NCBI RefSeq assembly: GCF_963678635.1
Contig: NC_087065.1
Coordinates: 63,204,754 to 63,268,753 of the forward strand
Reading direction: 5' to 3'
Length of the DNA: 64,000 nucleotides
From: Symsagittifera roscoffensis
Lineage: Eukaryota > Xenacoelomorpha > Acoela > Convolutidae
In this document: one piece after another, positions 20,826 through 31,936 of the stretch
How the letters are laid out: every line of letters begins with the position of its first letter
Numbering within the stretch: the stretch's first letter is position 1
The notes under the pieces: model-generated
Told to the model about the DNA's origin: nothing
The model's database searches: none
Seen by the model: the letters and a program-made list of their open reading frames with translations, nothing else
Made by a program: the position numbers and the translations under genes

Positions 20826-21056
20826 AATGCACCGAACTTTATTGATGAATCAGAATTACTACAAAACGACAAAAACAGCAGCACTGAAGAGAAAATAAAT
20901 CGGCTGAACTCGGAAAACCAGCAGCTGCAGAACGAAGTTAAACACCTGATGACGTCATTGCAATTGCACCAATCAGGTCATTCCACGTCGTCTCCTCTAT
21001 CTCCCCAAAGAGATAAACACATAATTCCGAATGGGTTCCGCACAATTAACCATCAG
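20826..21056 (+). CDS. RIMBP: RIM-BP gene, coiled-coil exon
   Basis: A 77-codon phase-0 exon between acceptor AAATATTTAG and donor GTGAGG. Residues of about 20-45 are helical and heptad-like (EEKINRLNSENQQLQNEVKH); the rest is Ser/Pro-rich (TSSPLSPQRDK). Coiled-coil segments upstream of the first SH3 domain are typical of RIM-binding proteins, which act as presynaptic active-zone scaffolds linking RIM and voltage-gated calcium channels. Assigned to the RIM-BP gene by phase, orientation and this order. Confidence 0.75.
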
Positions 21057-21289
21057 GTGAGGCAGTGTACATGATTGTAAGGACTAGTTATTCAATTTGT
21101 TTTTTTTTGATGACAGAATGATTTTAACTTAGCTAGGTCATTTTTGTTGCTCTCAAAATTCAGGGAAAAAGTCTGCAGTTTTTTGGACTACGGCTTGTCT
21201 TTCTGCTTATATTTTGTCGGCTTAGTTTTCTTAGCACAGCACATTTTTTTCAACATTTTTTGCGGAATATTTTTTTACTTGCGCTAACA

Positions 21290-21530
21290 TGTAGAGTTTT
21301 CTAGGGTTTTCGAGGGGGTGAAAGGTTTTCCAAGAAATTTTGTGGACCTTTCTTTAGGTCTCCTAAAAGACGTTTTAGGCACGTTTCGGAAAGTTTAGAC
21401 CAAAAAACGGCGTTTTTTTGGCGTGCGCTCCTCGCTCAAAATCAGTCAGCCAAAAAGTCATATCTCAAAATAGTACAACGAGGGACCCTTTGGGGCAGCA
21501 GTGAGCCGAATCCCTGACGTCTCAGACTTG
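21290..21530 (-). mobile_element. Degenerate hAT-type MITE fragment
   Basis: Minus-strand relatives of the 20324 element are visible: GTACAACGAGGGACCCTTTG is the complement-type match of its CCCTTTGTACTATTTTGAG block, with GCGTGCGCTCCT nearby. Ends are lost. The rest of the 21057-22200 intron is AT-rich and empty. Confidence 0.5.
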
Positions 21531-22200
21531 TCCGATATATATTTACAGCTCGATAACTAATGTTTTTAGAAACTTCCTATGCATTTTTTCAAGTTTTGCT
21601 CGAACTTTTTCCCAATGGTTCAATTTGATCAGCTTTGTTTGTGAATTACAATTTTGCTCCAAGTACTGAGTTGAATCCGGCTTTTCAATCGAATTTTTTC
21701 AGTTTTTTTAAAATTATTTTTCTAGTTTTTGTTTCTGCTGAATTTATGTCGGCGTAGTTTCCGTTTTTCATCGATTGAACTTTTCAAGCTGTGTGCATTT
21801 TGATAAGTATTGAAGTTATTTTCTGTTGATGTATTGCATAGGCAAAAAAACATTCGCTGTATTTTTAAATTTTTTGCTAGCTTTTTTTGCTTAATATGAT
21901 TGATACCCGCCTTCATGCAAAAGCAATTTAACGGTTTATTGAAACTTTTTCTATCAACGCTTTTTCGTTGTTTCAGTAAGTTAAAGGGAAAGATATAGAA
22001 ATCATGTTAACTTTTGAAGTTCACCTATGGCTTCATAAGAACAAAAAATAAACAAAGAATCATGGTTTTCTCGATTGAGGTTTTTCCATTGTAGAATAAA
22101 ATTAAGATTTGCAAAAAGTTTTTTTTTTAATTTTCGGCTTCTCCGTTCATCTTTGCGAGTTTTTTTTAAGTTTTTGATTTTACGTTGTTCAAAAATTTTG

Positions 22201-23350
22201 TATCGCAAGTGGTGCTAAACACCGATCCGCTGCCTCTGTGTGAAAACATGGAACTACAGTCATCGGGCATAGAAGTTGTAACTCTTTGATTCAACAAGCA
22301 AACGAGCGGTTTTTTGTTTCTCTTTTTTGTCGTTTTCTCTGCAACTATTCAGAATATAGGGTTCAAGTTTTGACACAGGCTAGATCAAATTATTCGAAAG
22401 GACTTAAGGAGGCCATAATTTGAGAAATGTTTTTTCGAAGCCGTAAATTTGCTAGTATCTCATAACTAGTTTTAAAGATGTTCTTGTTGTCGAAACATCA
22501 TTTAGTCATAACAAGGAATTCGAATTATTGGGCACAAAATCGTTCTTTAGTAAACTGATGAGCTTTATTTACACCTCATGCCGCCTAAAGAGACAGATCA
22601 CATATTTGAAAGAGTTTTTATAGGGCAATTATCTTTTTTTTTAAATTCTGTATACTGTTTGTTATCTTTATTCAGCAGCGAAAGGTGTGAATAAAGCTCG
22701 TCAGCTTCCTAAAAAACTAATATGTGCCCAAAAATTCGATTCCCTGAAATGCTTGCGAGGATGTTTGAAAGGATGTTTCATCTAGCATTTGTCAAATTTG
22801 GAACCCTATATTTTAAGTAGTTGCCGAGAAAACGACAAAAAGTGGAAAAAAATTGCTCATATGCTCGTTGACATCGAAAATTTCCAATTTCAATGTCCCG
22901 TGACTGTAGTTTAATCAGTAACTTAGCGGTTATGCTATTGTATTCTTTCGCTTGGAAAACTTCAAGTAAAACTCATTTTATTTTTAAAGACCACACTTCT
23001 AAAAAAATTTCAGAATGCGTCTCATTGTAAATGGCATTAGCATACTTCTTAAGGGGTAGCTCAAATCTATATTGCGATTTTTAGCTTCTGTTTATACTTA
23101 AATCGAGCGCTTGCCCTAATTCATGCCTAATTACATTTAAAGTGTGCGTCAAAATCATTTAATTATTAATTATTGGGCGTTCGTGGCCCAGTAGTCCTAT
23201 CCTATAAGTGTTTGCATATTACCCACCAAGCAGTGAGTTCGACCCCATACCTTAGCGTGTTTTTTATGATGCACTGTTGTCTTTTCTGGCACTGTTTCTT
23301 TAAAGTTTTTTTTTGGTATTTTTGATGCGGATAGTTGCTAAGTGCAGCTC
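22201..23350. repeat. Foldback element plus tRNA-like unit, copy A
   Basis: An imperfect inverted repeat has its left arm at about 22251-22587 and its right arm at about 22676-22912. Outer ends read AACTACAGTCA...TGACTGTAGTT, and the inner parts share GTCGTTTTCTC and ATATAGGGTTC in inverse order. A tRNA-like unit follows at 23181-23256. The whole stretch recurs at 23885-25219 with substantial divergence. Confidence 0.65.
23181..23256 (+). repeat. tRNA-like (SINE-head) sequence
   Basis: TGGCCCAGTAG resembles a Pol III A box and GAGTTCGACCCC, about 50 bp later, resembles a B box. The stems do not close as a full tRNA cloverleaf, so this is a tRNA-derived repeat and not a tRNA gene. A diverged copy lies at 25034-25111. 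Confidence 0.45.
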
Positions 23351-23884
23351 TGCATCTGTTTTGTAAATGATTCATTCTAAAAAACTTCTCAGTTCTTAAC
23401 ACATTTAAAAAGATAGTGTATTAAAAAAAGATAATACTTTTTTCTGCACACTTGAGTTAAATAACACTGCTCCTACTGTCCAACTGCTTATAACTTTGTT
23501 GATATACTAGTAGGATATATTTAAACAAAAAAGAGGATTTAAGCGTCTTAGAGGTTGAAACTTGTTTAACAAAACTACTTGAATCAATTCGTCGGCTCTG
23601 GGATTTCGTCGATATAGATATAATTGACGCTTCATGTATTTTACAGATTTGTTTCATGTTGCTGAAGTAGGAGTGAATGAACGTATGCAAGACTCCTTTA
23701 TAGGCCTGATGGCTTGTTTGTTTTTTTTTCTTAGAAAAAAACTCAAATTGGTTCAGGCCCAAATTTTATTCTTCATGGTTTGACGTTTGAGTTCTTGTTT
23801 TGTTCAGTCCGATTATTTTGTTGAAAAGGAATACAAACTCGACTATTGTATAGAAGAACGTTATCGACTTCTAAATTCGAAAGT

Positions 23885-25219
23885 TAGAAGTCGATCACGG
23901 CTTTGGTTCCTCTGTGTAAAAATACCGAACTAGTCATTTGATTTCAACGAGTAAACGAACGTTTTTCTTCTTCGCATTTTTGTCGTTTTCTCTGCAACTA
24001 TTAAATATTTAAGATTTAAGTTTTTAACATGCTAAATGAAACTGTTTGAAAGGACATAAGCAGGTCAAAATTCTGTTCCGAAGGCGTAAACTAGCAAGTA
24101 TCTCATAACTAGTTGTAGAGGTGTTCTTGCTGTGGGAAACATCATTGCAAACAATATGGGGAATTTGAAATATGGTTAAAAAATTCGTTCTTTAGGAAGC
24201 TGATGAACTTTACTTACCCCTTATGCTGCCGGAAAAAAAACAGATCACATATTTGGGAAAGTTACTCGGCTCGGCGCCAAAAAACAGCTCAAATGTATGA
24301 GCATCAAAATAACCAACAAAAGAACTGTTCCAGCAAATCATTTGAAAGAACTACTGATTCAACCAACCTGTGCACATTATTTTGATTAGCAGTATTGTTG
24401 TGAGTAAGTTTTTTCCAATTTTGGGTAAAAGCTTCAAGAAGTTTCAATGCATGCGTCGTCAAAACAAACTTGACCCTTTTTCGACGCCGGGCAAAGTAAG
24501 TTTTCTAATTCTGTTATTTGTCTTTTTTCGGCGGCAAAAAGTGTCATCAGCTTCCTAAATAACTAATTTGTACCCAATAATAACTCTTTGAATCGCTTGC
24601 GAAGACGTCTGCAAAGATGTTTCATCCAGCATTTGTCAAATTTTTTAACACCATAATTTCTCTAGTTGCCGAGAAAACGACAGAACATTTAAAAAAATCG
24701 TTCATCTGCTCGTTGAAATCAAAAAGTTGGAACTTCTATGCCCCGTGACTGTAATTTAATACGAAACTTAACGGTAATGCAATTTGTTTTATCCACCTGG
24801 AGAAATTCAAGAAGAATAATTCAAATAATAATGAAGGACCGCACTTTTAAATATGTTTTCAGAATGTGTCTCATTGTAATTGGCGTTAACATACTTCTTA
24901 AGGGGTAGCACAAAAGTAGATTGCGGTTTTTTGGTCTAATTAGCTAAATGAAGCTCTTTTCAAATAAAGGGATTGCCTTAATTGCTTTCTGCTAATTATT
25001 GAAATGTGCGTCAAAATCAATTAATTGTTTGGTTTTCGTGGCCCAGTAGACCTGTAGGCGGAAAGGTGTTTACATATTACGCACCAGGCAATGATTTTGA
25101 TACCATGCGTTTGCCGCTTCTTATGAAGCATTATTGTCTTTTCTAGCTTATTTTCAAATTTTGCCGAAGTTTAAAAGCTTTCTTAAATATTTTTATTGTA
25201 GATAATTGCAAAGTGCAGC
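23885..25219. repeat. Foldback element plus tRNA-like unit, copy B, cut by gap
   Basis: A diverged direct repeat of 22201-23350: GTCGTTTTCTCTGCAACTATT, ATCTCATAACTAG, TTTCATC(T/C)AGCATTTGTCAA, and the tRNA-like TGGCCCAGTAGACC all recur in the same order. It runs into the N block. Confidence 0.65.
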
Positions 25220-25419
25220 NNNNNNNNNNNNNNNNNNNNNNNNNNNNNNNNNNNNNNNNNNNNNNNNNNNNNNNNNNNNNNNNNNNNNNNNNNNNNNNNN
25301 NNNNNNNNNNNNNNNNNNNNNNNNNNNNNNNNNNNNNNNNNNNNNNNNNNNNNNNNNNNNNNNNNNNNNNNNNNNNNNNNNNNNNNNNNNNNNNNNNNNN
25401 NNNNNNNNNNNNNNNNNNN
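25220..25419. other. Assembly gap of 200 N
   Basis: Exactly 200 N, probably a placeholder for an unknown length. A RIM-BP exon could be missing here, since it lies between coiled-coil exons. Confidence 0.98.
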
Positions 25420-25429
25420 ATTTTAAAAA

Positions 25430-25660
25430 GTTTTCAAAAATTTATACAACTTTTTTAGGTTGACCATATTTAGGACCTCTTTTGTCAAAGCTTCTGCGCC
25501 ACAGGTGAATTCAAAATTTTGAAGCAAAAAACAGGCCAAAAGTTGACGTTTCACATTTTTTTCTGGTAGGTTTTACTGTTACATTCAAAAAGGCGCCTTA
25601 AGAAATATTTTAGGGTTGGTCGAAAAATGGATGTCTTAAAATAGTATCACATAGTGGTTT
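25430..25660 (-). mobile_element. Degenerate hAT-type MITE fragment
   Basis: Minus-strand match to the interior of the 418-bp MITE (TTTTTAGGTTGACC, CTTCTGCGCC, AGGCGCCTTAAG, ATGTCTTAAAATAGTA). No ends remain. A B-box-like GGTTCGATCTCC lies just downstream at about 25675. Confidence 0.5.
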
Positions 25661-25814
25661 TCGGATGACCAGCGGTTCGATCTCCCCGAAAACCTTTTTT
25701 AATTTCATTTAATACAAATGTCATTTGTAATAACGTTATACGCTGATTAAGTAAGTGTGATTTAAAGGATTTAAAAAAAATTTATGCGTGATTGAATAAA
25801 ATGGACTTTTTTAG

Positions 25815-25898
25815 GAAATTGTCCTAAACGAATTTCAGCTGGAGACTGAAAATTTGAAGAAAGACTCCAGAGCAAAAGAAGACCAATGCAATTCCTTG
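25815..25898 (+). CDS. RIMBP: RIM-BP gene, coiled-coil exon
   Basis: A 28-codon phase-0 exon has acceptor TTTTTTAG and donor GTGAGT. The peptide EIVLNEFQLETENLKKDSR is a continuous amphipathic heptad pattern without proline, fitting the pre-SH3 coiled coil. Small size and symmetric phase match the neighbouring exons. Confidence 0.75.
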
Positions 25899-26072
25899 GT
25901 GAGTCTAACATTAAAAAACACATGCAAAAAATAACTTGAAAACATTTTGGAAAAGTATAAAAGTATAAAATTTTTATGATAAGGAATAAAAGATTTTCCA
26001 GTGAGTGCCAGTTGATCCAATTTGTTTTTTTTTTATAATATGAATTTCAAAAACGCCTTCATGTGTTTGCAG

Positions 26073-26162
26073 GAGCAAAACTTGCAAGATATGATTTGCC
26101 AAAACTCAAAACTCACAGAAGAAAATATTCGTCTCAGCCAGGAATCACAGCAATATGAAGAC
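26073..26162 (+). CDS. RIMBP: RIM-BP gene, coiled-coil exon
   Basis: A 30-codon phase-0 exon has acceptor TGTGTTTGCAG and donor GTAAGA. The helical sequence is EQNLQDMICQNSKLTEENIR, continuing the heptads. The intron to the previous exon is only 174 bp. Confidence 0.8.
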
Positions 26163-26184
26163 GTAAGAAAACTTTTTTTTTAAT

Positions 26185-26352
26185 CAGTGGCGGTCTATGG
26201 GGGGTATAGTGTTTGTTACGTTTTTAATAAAGTGTTTATAGTAATTTTGAAGAGTTCTCAAAAAACAATTTGGTCGTCTTTTTAAAAAGTCGTCAAGTTG
26301 TTTCGATTTTTTTTAAATTGCCCCATCCGACAGCATCCTAAATCCACCCCTG
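26185..26352 (+). mobile_element. Short degenerate hAT-type MITE
   Basis: Begins CAGTGGCGGTCTA and ends AATCCACCCCTG. The 8-bp flanks TTTTTAAT and TCTTAAAT match at 6 of 8 positions. Confidence 0.5.
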
Positions 26353-26492
26353 TCTTAAATCTTTAAAAAACTCTGACCTTGAAAGAAACATTCAAAAATA
26401 ATTAAAAATACTGTGACAAAGGCATCGGAAATAGACGAGTCGTCACAAATATTTTCTAGATGTAAGACAAGTCGACAAATGAATGTTTCAAG

Positions 26493-26819
26493 CAGGGGTG
26501 GATCTGTTTTTTTTCGACCCTCTCAGGGAGTCGACCCCCTGGACACTCTAAGGTTACCTCCTTGGGTATTTTTTACCACATTTTTGGCTCTATGTATAGT
26601 AACTTTGAGGGGAAAAGCGCGTAACTTTGACGCGAAAAGACCATTCAAAAAGTGCTCAAAAATTGCACTTCTAGCCTTTTTTTTCAATATGCCTGTAGCG
26701 CAGATGATTTTCGGAAAAAGAGTTCTCCTGTGTTTTGAGAGATTTGGGAAAAATCAATTTGGTCGACCCATTTTTTTTAATAAGTTCTCCCTCTCGAGAA
26801 AATTCTAGATCCACCCCTG
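26493..26819 (+). mobile_element. hAT-type MITE, 327 bp
   Basis: Ends CAGGGGTGGATC and GATCCACCCCTG; flanks GTTTCAAG and GTCTCAAC match at 6 of 8 positions. The interior shares CTCAGG, GTCGACCC and CTCTCGAGAAAAT with the 418-bp copies. Confidence 0.65.
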
Positions 26820-29800
26820 GTCTCAACCAATGATTAACCAAAGCTTATGCAATTAGAGGTCTCAATCTGATTCTAAATTAAAAACATAGTTCTGGTAATT
26901 GAATAAAAATATCACTCGACAATCTTGTGGTATGCAGAACGAAACATGAAACACTGAAAAAACTGCAGAACTTCTATGGTGTCGCAACAAATTAAACTAC
27001 CTCTTAGAATTTGGTAAAAAGTATTTTATGTTTTACCAAAAAATGGTTCTTCCAAAATTTAGGAAAAGCGAAAAATTATATCAAGTTATTAAATTTGGGG
27101 GAAAAGAAAGCACCGAAGAGAGAGCCTCAGTTTTCTCGGAGTGCAAATCTTTCGCGATATCTCGCGAGAAAGTACTCTATGCTTTTTTGCAATTTTCTTG
27201 CAAGATTTGCAATGATCTTGCATGGTTCTTGCAAAGTTCGCAGTCCATTTTGCAGAAGCAAGCAAGATTCTCCTACAAAACTTGTTTTTAATTATTTTTG
27301 CTGTTTTTGTTATGTTGGGGTTCTTTTTTGAAAATTCTGCTTGCGTCGAGCAGATACTGAGCAAAATCTCACAGCTTTTGAAACAAATTGTAAAATATCT
27401 CAAAAACATCTTGTTATTAACCGTGTACCAATTCTCTTTCCAGAAAAATAAATCTGCGATAGATGGTTGTCTTTGATTAATCAAAAAACTTTGAAAACTC
27501 AGATCAATAAAAAACAACAAATGCGCTTTTTCTAGATAACATTTTTCATGAGAAATTTTGGAAAAAGTGGAAATGTATAGTTTTACCAAAAAACATCAAT
27601 CTCCTAAATAAGATTTTTAGAATACTGTAAGCAGTGTGTAAAAAAATCATTATTTTGCTGGGAAAATACTCAATCAAGGCGTACTGTATTGGAACCATTT
27701 CTTTTCTTTCTAAATAAAAAACCTTAAAAACAAATTTAGCATAAATATGGATTTAGTGCAACTAACTGATTTTACAAGAATCCCATGTACAAGTTTTTCA
27801 ATAGCGAACTTACAAAACATCGGTGCTAAAAACACTGGAGAAAAAACATAAATCGTTTAATGAAATTGAAGTTGTCCTCAAGGTTGATAAACTAGAACTT
27901 ACTTTTTGGGGAAGAAAATATTTTAAAAAATAAAATTTTCCGCAAAAACCATGGTGTATCTTATTTTCTCAGCTTAAATTTTCAGCTGAATTAAAAATTG
28001 CTTAAGCAAGTTACTGTGTGCGACATATGGTTCCATTAGAAGCAAGATTTATCTTTTTTTGAATTCTTTAGATTTGTCTTATTTTTTTCAGCCTAGTTTT
28101 TTTTCCAAATTCACCCATGCATCAAGTTAACAGACTGAACAGACAATTTAATTGAAGAATGAAAACTGTGACAAACTAAATAAATATTATATTTATAACA
28201 AAAGTACCTGTGATAATCAACGAACGCACAAAACAAATAATACAAAAAAGGTTCTTAAGAATTGGAAAAAAAATCTGTATTAAAAAGTAAAAAAAAATGG
28301 ACGAATTTAAACGTGAAACTGAGAAACTTTAAATCTAAACAAAATTTTACCTTAAAAACATACACAAAAGAATTTGCATTTTTCGATTCATTGATATATG
28401 TTTTTATGTTACATGGTGCAACTGCATAATTGCATGTGTAATTGTTGATTTTTGACTTAGTAAAATAGATTCAATTGATAGCTGCATGGTTCTAGAAGCA
28501 AGTGTTTTTTTTTTAATTTTTTGTTTGTTAAGAATAAATTAAGGTGAATCATAAGTAGAACAGAGCCAGCAGTGAAACTTCTACAGGGTTAGGTAGTGGA
28601 AGTAGTAGAAAAATTATGTAAGATTTTTGCACTATTTACACTTCTCTAACCCTGAAGAAGTTTCACTGATGTCTCGAATTTTTTTATAGTCCTGCTTACA
28701 TTTTTTCAAAAAATTCACTTGGTTAAACATAAATGCTGCTTCTAAATAAGCTTATTTCATTCAGTTGAATATAACAATTACACCGGCATGCATTTAAACA
28801 ATTACAACACAGAATATAAAGGCATAATTCAATACTAACCTTAAGAACAAATTTAATCTCGAAAAAATAATTGATCTATCAATGCAAATTTTCGTTGTTT
28901 TGAATTCCGAAAAGAAAATGCAAATCTTGCAAAATGTTTTGTAAGATTTGCCTTCCTGTGCAAGAATCAAACATGAAATGCATTCCAAGTACACTAGGGA
29001 GGTACCAAATATAAGTTACAACAAACTAGTTCAATTTCATCCAAAAAATTATCTTAAAAAGTCATCGCTTCAATTAAAATGCGTTGCTGCCTTCTTCTGT
29101 TTATCAGCAACTAATGACACGACTATTTCTGTCTTATTAAAACATGAGGACGACTTTCGACCATGATACAAAAAACGTACCAGATCTAAAAGCCAGCTAA
29201 AGTCGAGATTAACTTTCAAGAAACAAGTAGAACAGTGTCTAATAGAGTAGCTCTGGCAATACTTCTGTTGATTGGCGGTATCGTGAAATTATCTTTGGAA
29301 AAAATGAGTTTTTCAAGCAAAATATTAATTTTCTCATCAAAATTGCTTATAGATTTAAGTCAATATACATCTCACGGCATAAGTTGGCGTTAACGGCTCG
29401 TTTGTTTAATTAAAATCGACAATATTGTCGCATCTTAGTTATATAAGAATTTTTTATTTCAAGAGAAAAAACATTGACAATTAACGTATTCTATTAAATT
29501 TGAAATTTGGTTTCAACAGAAAAATTTGAAAGATAATGTATTTTACTATTGAAAAACTACATAGTTCCTGCAGAATTATTCATAACAAAATTTTGTTTTC
29601 TGAGACATTGAAGTGTTCTCTGAAAAAAAAATTTATCATAAAAAGTTGGAATTTATCAATTATACCGGCATGTACTTATATATTATTAATACTATCAGAA
29701 CAAAGAACACAAAGGAATATTTCAATGCAAACCTTAAAAACACAAATAATCTCAAAAAATAATGGATCTACCATTGGGACGTTTGTCATATGTCATCAAG

Positions 29801-30741
29801 TTTTATTATAGTTTTATTATGTTAAATTATGGTATTAAAGTGAAATTCCACTTTTAAACGGGCATGCACTTATACATTTACCAGAAAAAACAGAAAGACA
29901 AAAGAAAAACTCGAAATATCATTAAAGAATGGATCGAAACGAGTGAGTAGTGGACAACTATTTGGAAACTATTCATCAAAGTTTTCGATTGTAAGAATGT
30001 TCTACAAATGGGATGGTTCACTATAAAACCTAGAATGGTTAAAAAGAAAAAAAAACGTTGTTCATTATTTTATACATGAACATGGCCCCATTGCACAAAA
30101 TTATTGGGGGATTTTGTATCATATAGCTATGTATATTTCGTATATTTATCTTATGTGTAATTTTTTATAACTACATTTTTGACTTGTAAATTTTTATCAA
30201 ACAGCATGTATTCTCTAACCTCCGGGTAACGCGAAAAGAAATTTATACTTTCGTCAATAGATGCTTCCAAAAAAACTACATTTTGTAGCTGCGGACTGAG
30301 GGCATTAAAAATTAAGTTTTTTGATGCTTTGAAGGACACAATTGCTCAATCGAACTAATCGAGCATAGTTATGCTAGAAATCGCAAAAACAGCAACAAAT
30401 TTTTTAAAAAAAATACTTGCTTGCTACATTTAGAAGGAGTCTGTATCGGGCTACCTGTGGACATAAGTTGTTTGCATGTTTACAGAAGTTATTTAGCTAC
30501 CTGCAGTCGTTTCGTATGGTTGAAAAAATGCATCGTGTTTGCATTAACAAGGGTTGCAGAGAATCTAGAGACATGTGAACAGAAACGGGTCGGGCAAATA
30601 TAAGAGCTAATATTGGAAGTAAATATAGGTTTAGCTTAGACTTTTTGTATTTACATTGCGCTCGGAAGAAAGAGTTGGAAAAAATGAAAAAATTGTCAAT
30701 TTTTATTTTGATTACCTTATCTATGTAAATAAGTTCTTTAG
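26820..30741. other. Intron with dispersed short repeats, no exon seen
   Basis: Three related blocks begin ACCGGCATGCAT (28782), ACCGGCATGTAC (29663) and ACGGGCATGCAC (29859), each followed by an ACCTTAA-type or AATGGATC-type stretch, so an old repeat family is present. A hairpin lies at 28570-28668. The long minus-strand frame at 27089-27589 lacks coding-like sequence. Confidence 0.5.
28570..28668. repeat. Hairpin with arms of about 22 bp
   Basis: CAGTGAAACTTCTACAGGG (28570-28588) pairs with CCCTGAAGAAGTTTCACTG (28650-28668), with further partial pairing inward. The size resembles a tiny foldback element or an RNA hairpin. Confidence 0.6.
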
Positions 30742-30837
30742 GTTTCCTCTCGAAGTCAGAAAATGGCAGAGGACATAAATCGGCTGCTTCAAAAAGAGAC
30801 GAACTTGCGGCATGAAAAAGAGATCCTGGCCGCCAAA
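30742..30837 (+). CDS. RIMBP: RIM-BP gene, coiled-coil exon
   Basis: A 32-codon phase-0 exon has acceptor AAGTTCTTTAG and donor GTAGTA. The helical sequence includes KMAEDINRLLQKETNLRHEK and ends ILAAK. It joins in frame to the exon 82 bp downstream, giving a long unbroken coiled coil. Confidence 0.85.
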
Positions 30838-30919
30838 GTAGTATTTTGAACTTTACGATAATCGGACATTCGCAATAACGTTCAAATTGATGAGATTACG
30901 TTTTTATTTTTATATTCAG

Positions 30920-31051
30920 TGTGAAAACTTGGAAGCTGAAAATGAAAGTTTGAGTGAGGCCAACAAACAGATTACTCAGTTAGCAGACGAAAACAGAATG
31001 GCTCAAAGACAGATTCAAAAACAGCGAGACGAAATTGAACAGATGCAGAAG
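30920..31051 (+). CDS. RIMBP: RIM-BP gene, coiled-coil exon
   Basis: A 44-codon phase-0 exon has acceptor TTTATATTCAG and donor GTCAGA. The sequence CENLEAENESLSEANKQ followed by QLADENRMAQRQIQKQRDE is a textbook heptad pattern rich in Glu, Gln and Lys, with no proline. It ends IEQMQK. The next recognised exon is about 23.9 kb away. Confidence 0.85.
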
Positions 31052-31429
31052 GTCAGATTTTTTCCACATTTTTTCATTAAAAAAATTCTGAACGAGCCTT
31101 ATCGGTTTTTGCGATTAAAACCATGGTAAATTTAGATATTTAAATGCGACTAAAGACAATTTGACAACAGGGAAAAAATGCGGAAGTTTTCGCGGAAACG
31201 CGTGGCGATTAAATATCGCCTTGCTCAGAATCCTAACATTATCTGCAATTGGTGCTACTGCAGGCAGGTTCTAAATATGATGTCAGGCAGGTTTTACCAG
31301 ACGACCTCTGTGCTACGATGCACGTTTTTTTAAAAATTTTCATGAGTTTTCCTGAGAAAGAGAATTTTTTTGATGTTTGCAGTAGTTGTTAGTTTTAAGC
31401 AGGCAATAAGGAAGAGTTTTAAGCAGGCA

Positions 31430-31936
31430 AAAGTAACGGAATATTTGTGCTCGGGGTGGTTTTTTTTCTTCAGACAAATTTCGACTTTTTAACTAGCCAT
31501 TTTTGACGGAACTTTTGATATCATTCAAAACGTATTGTTGTCTTGAGCTTAAAATTGAAAAGCTATTTCACCTGTTTTTTTTTGTAAAGCTATGGGCGTT
31601 TATAGATTGTCATTTTGGTCAATTTGCGACAACTAAAGCGCGATACATTTTGCGCTAATAATGTGTAAGCGGAGATTTAATCCGTCTTAGAAATCGTTCC
31701 AAATTGGTTGAAAGAAGGTTATTTGCCATTATCGATTTGTTACTAAGAGCGAAATCTATCACTTTATACTTAATATGGCGTAAGGGAATGATTTTTACAA
31801 AAAAAATCTCAAATTTAGAAGAAAAAAATTTTAATTCTTTTTTATAACATTTAAACTTTTCATGTTTTTACTGCCCCATAGACCTTAGGAGGCAGTTGGA
31901 ACATTCAGAGCTTCGCCCTGATACGAGCAGTCTTGT
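31430..31936 (+). mobile_element. HINE lacking its 5' terminus
   Basis: Begins at AAAAGTAACGGAATATTTG, missing the first 20 or so bases of the family. The 3' end is intact (CAGTTGGAACA, a hairpin with arms near AGAGCTTCGCCCT, then CAGTCTTG). Confidence 0.7.

Noticed and set aside
27089-27589. 166-codon minus-strand frame
   Set aside because: It overlaps several + frames of similar length, shows no recognisable motif and no coding-like composition; Cys/Lys/Phe/Ile/Ser frequencies match translated AT-rich DNA.
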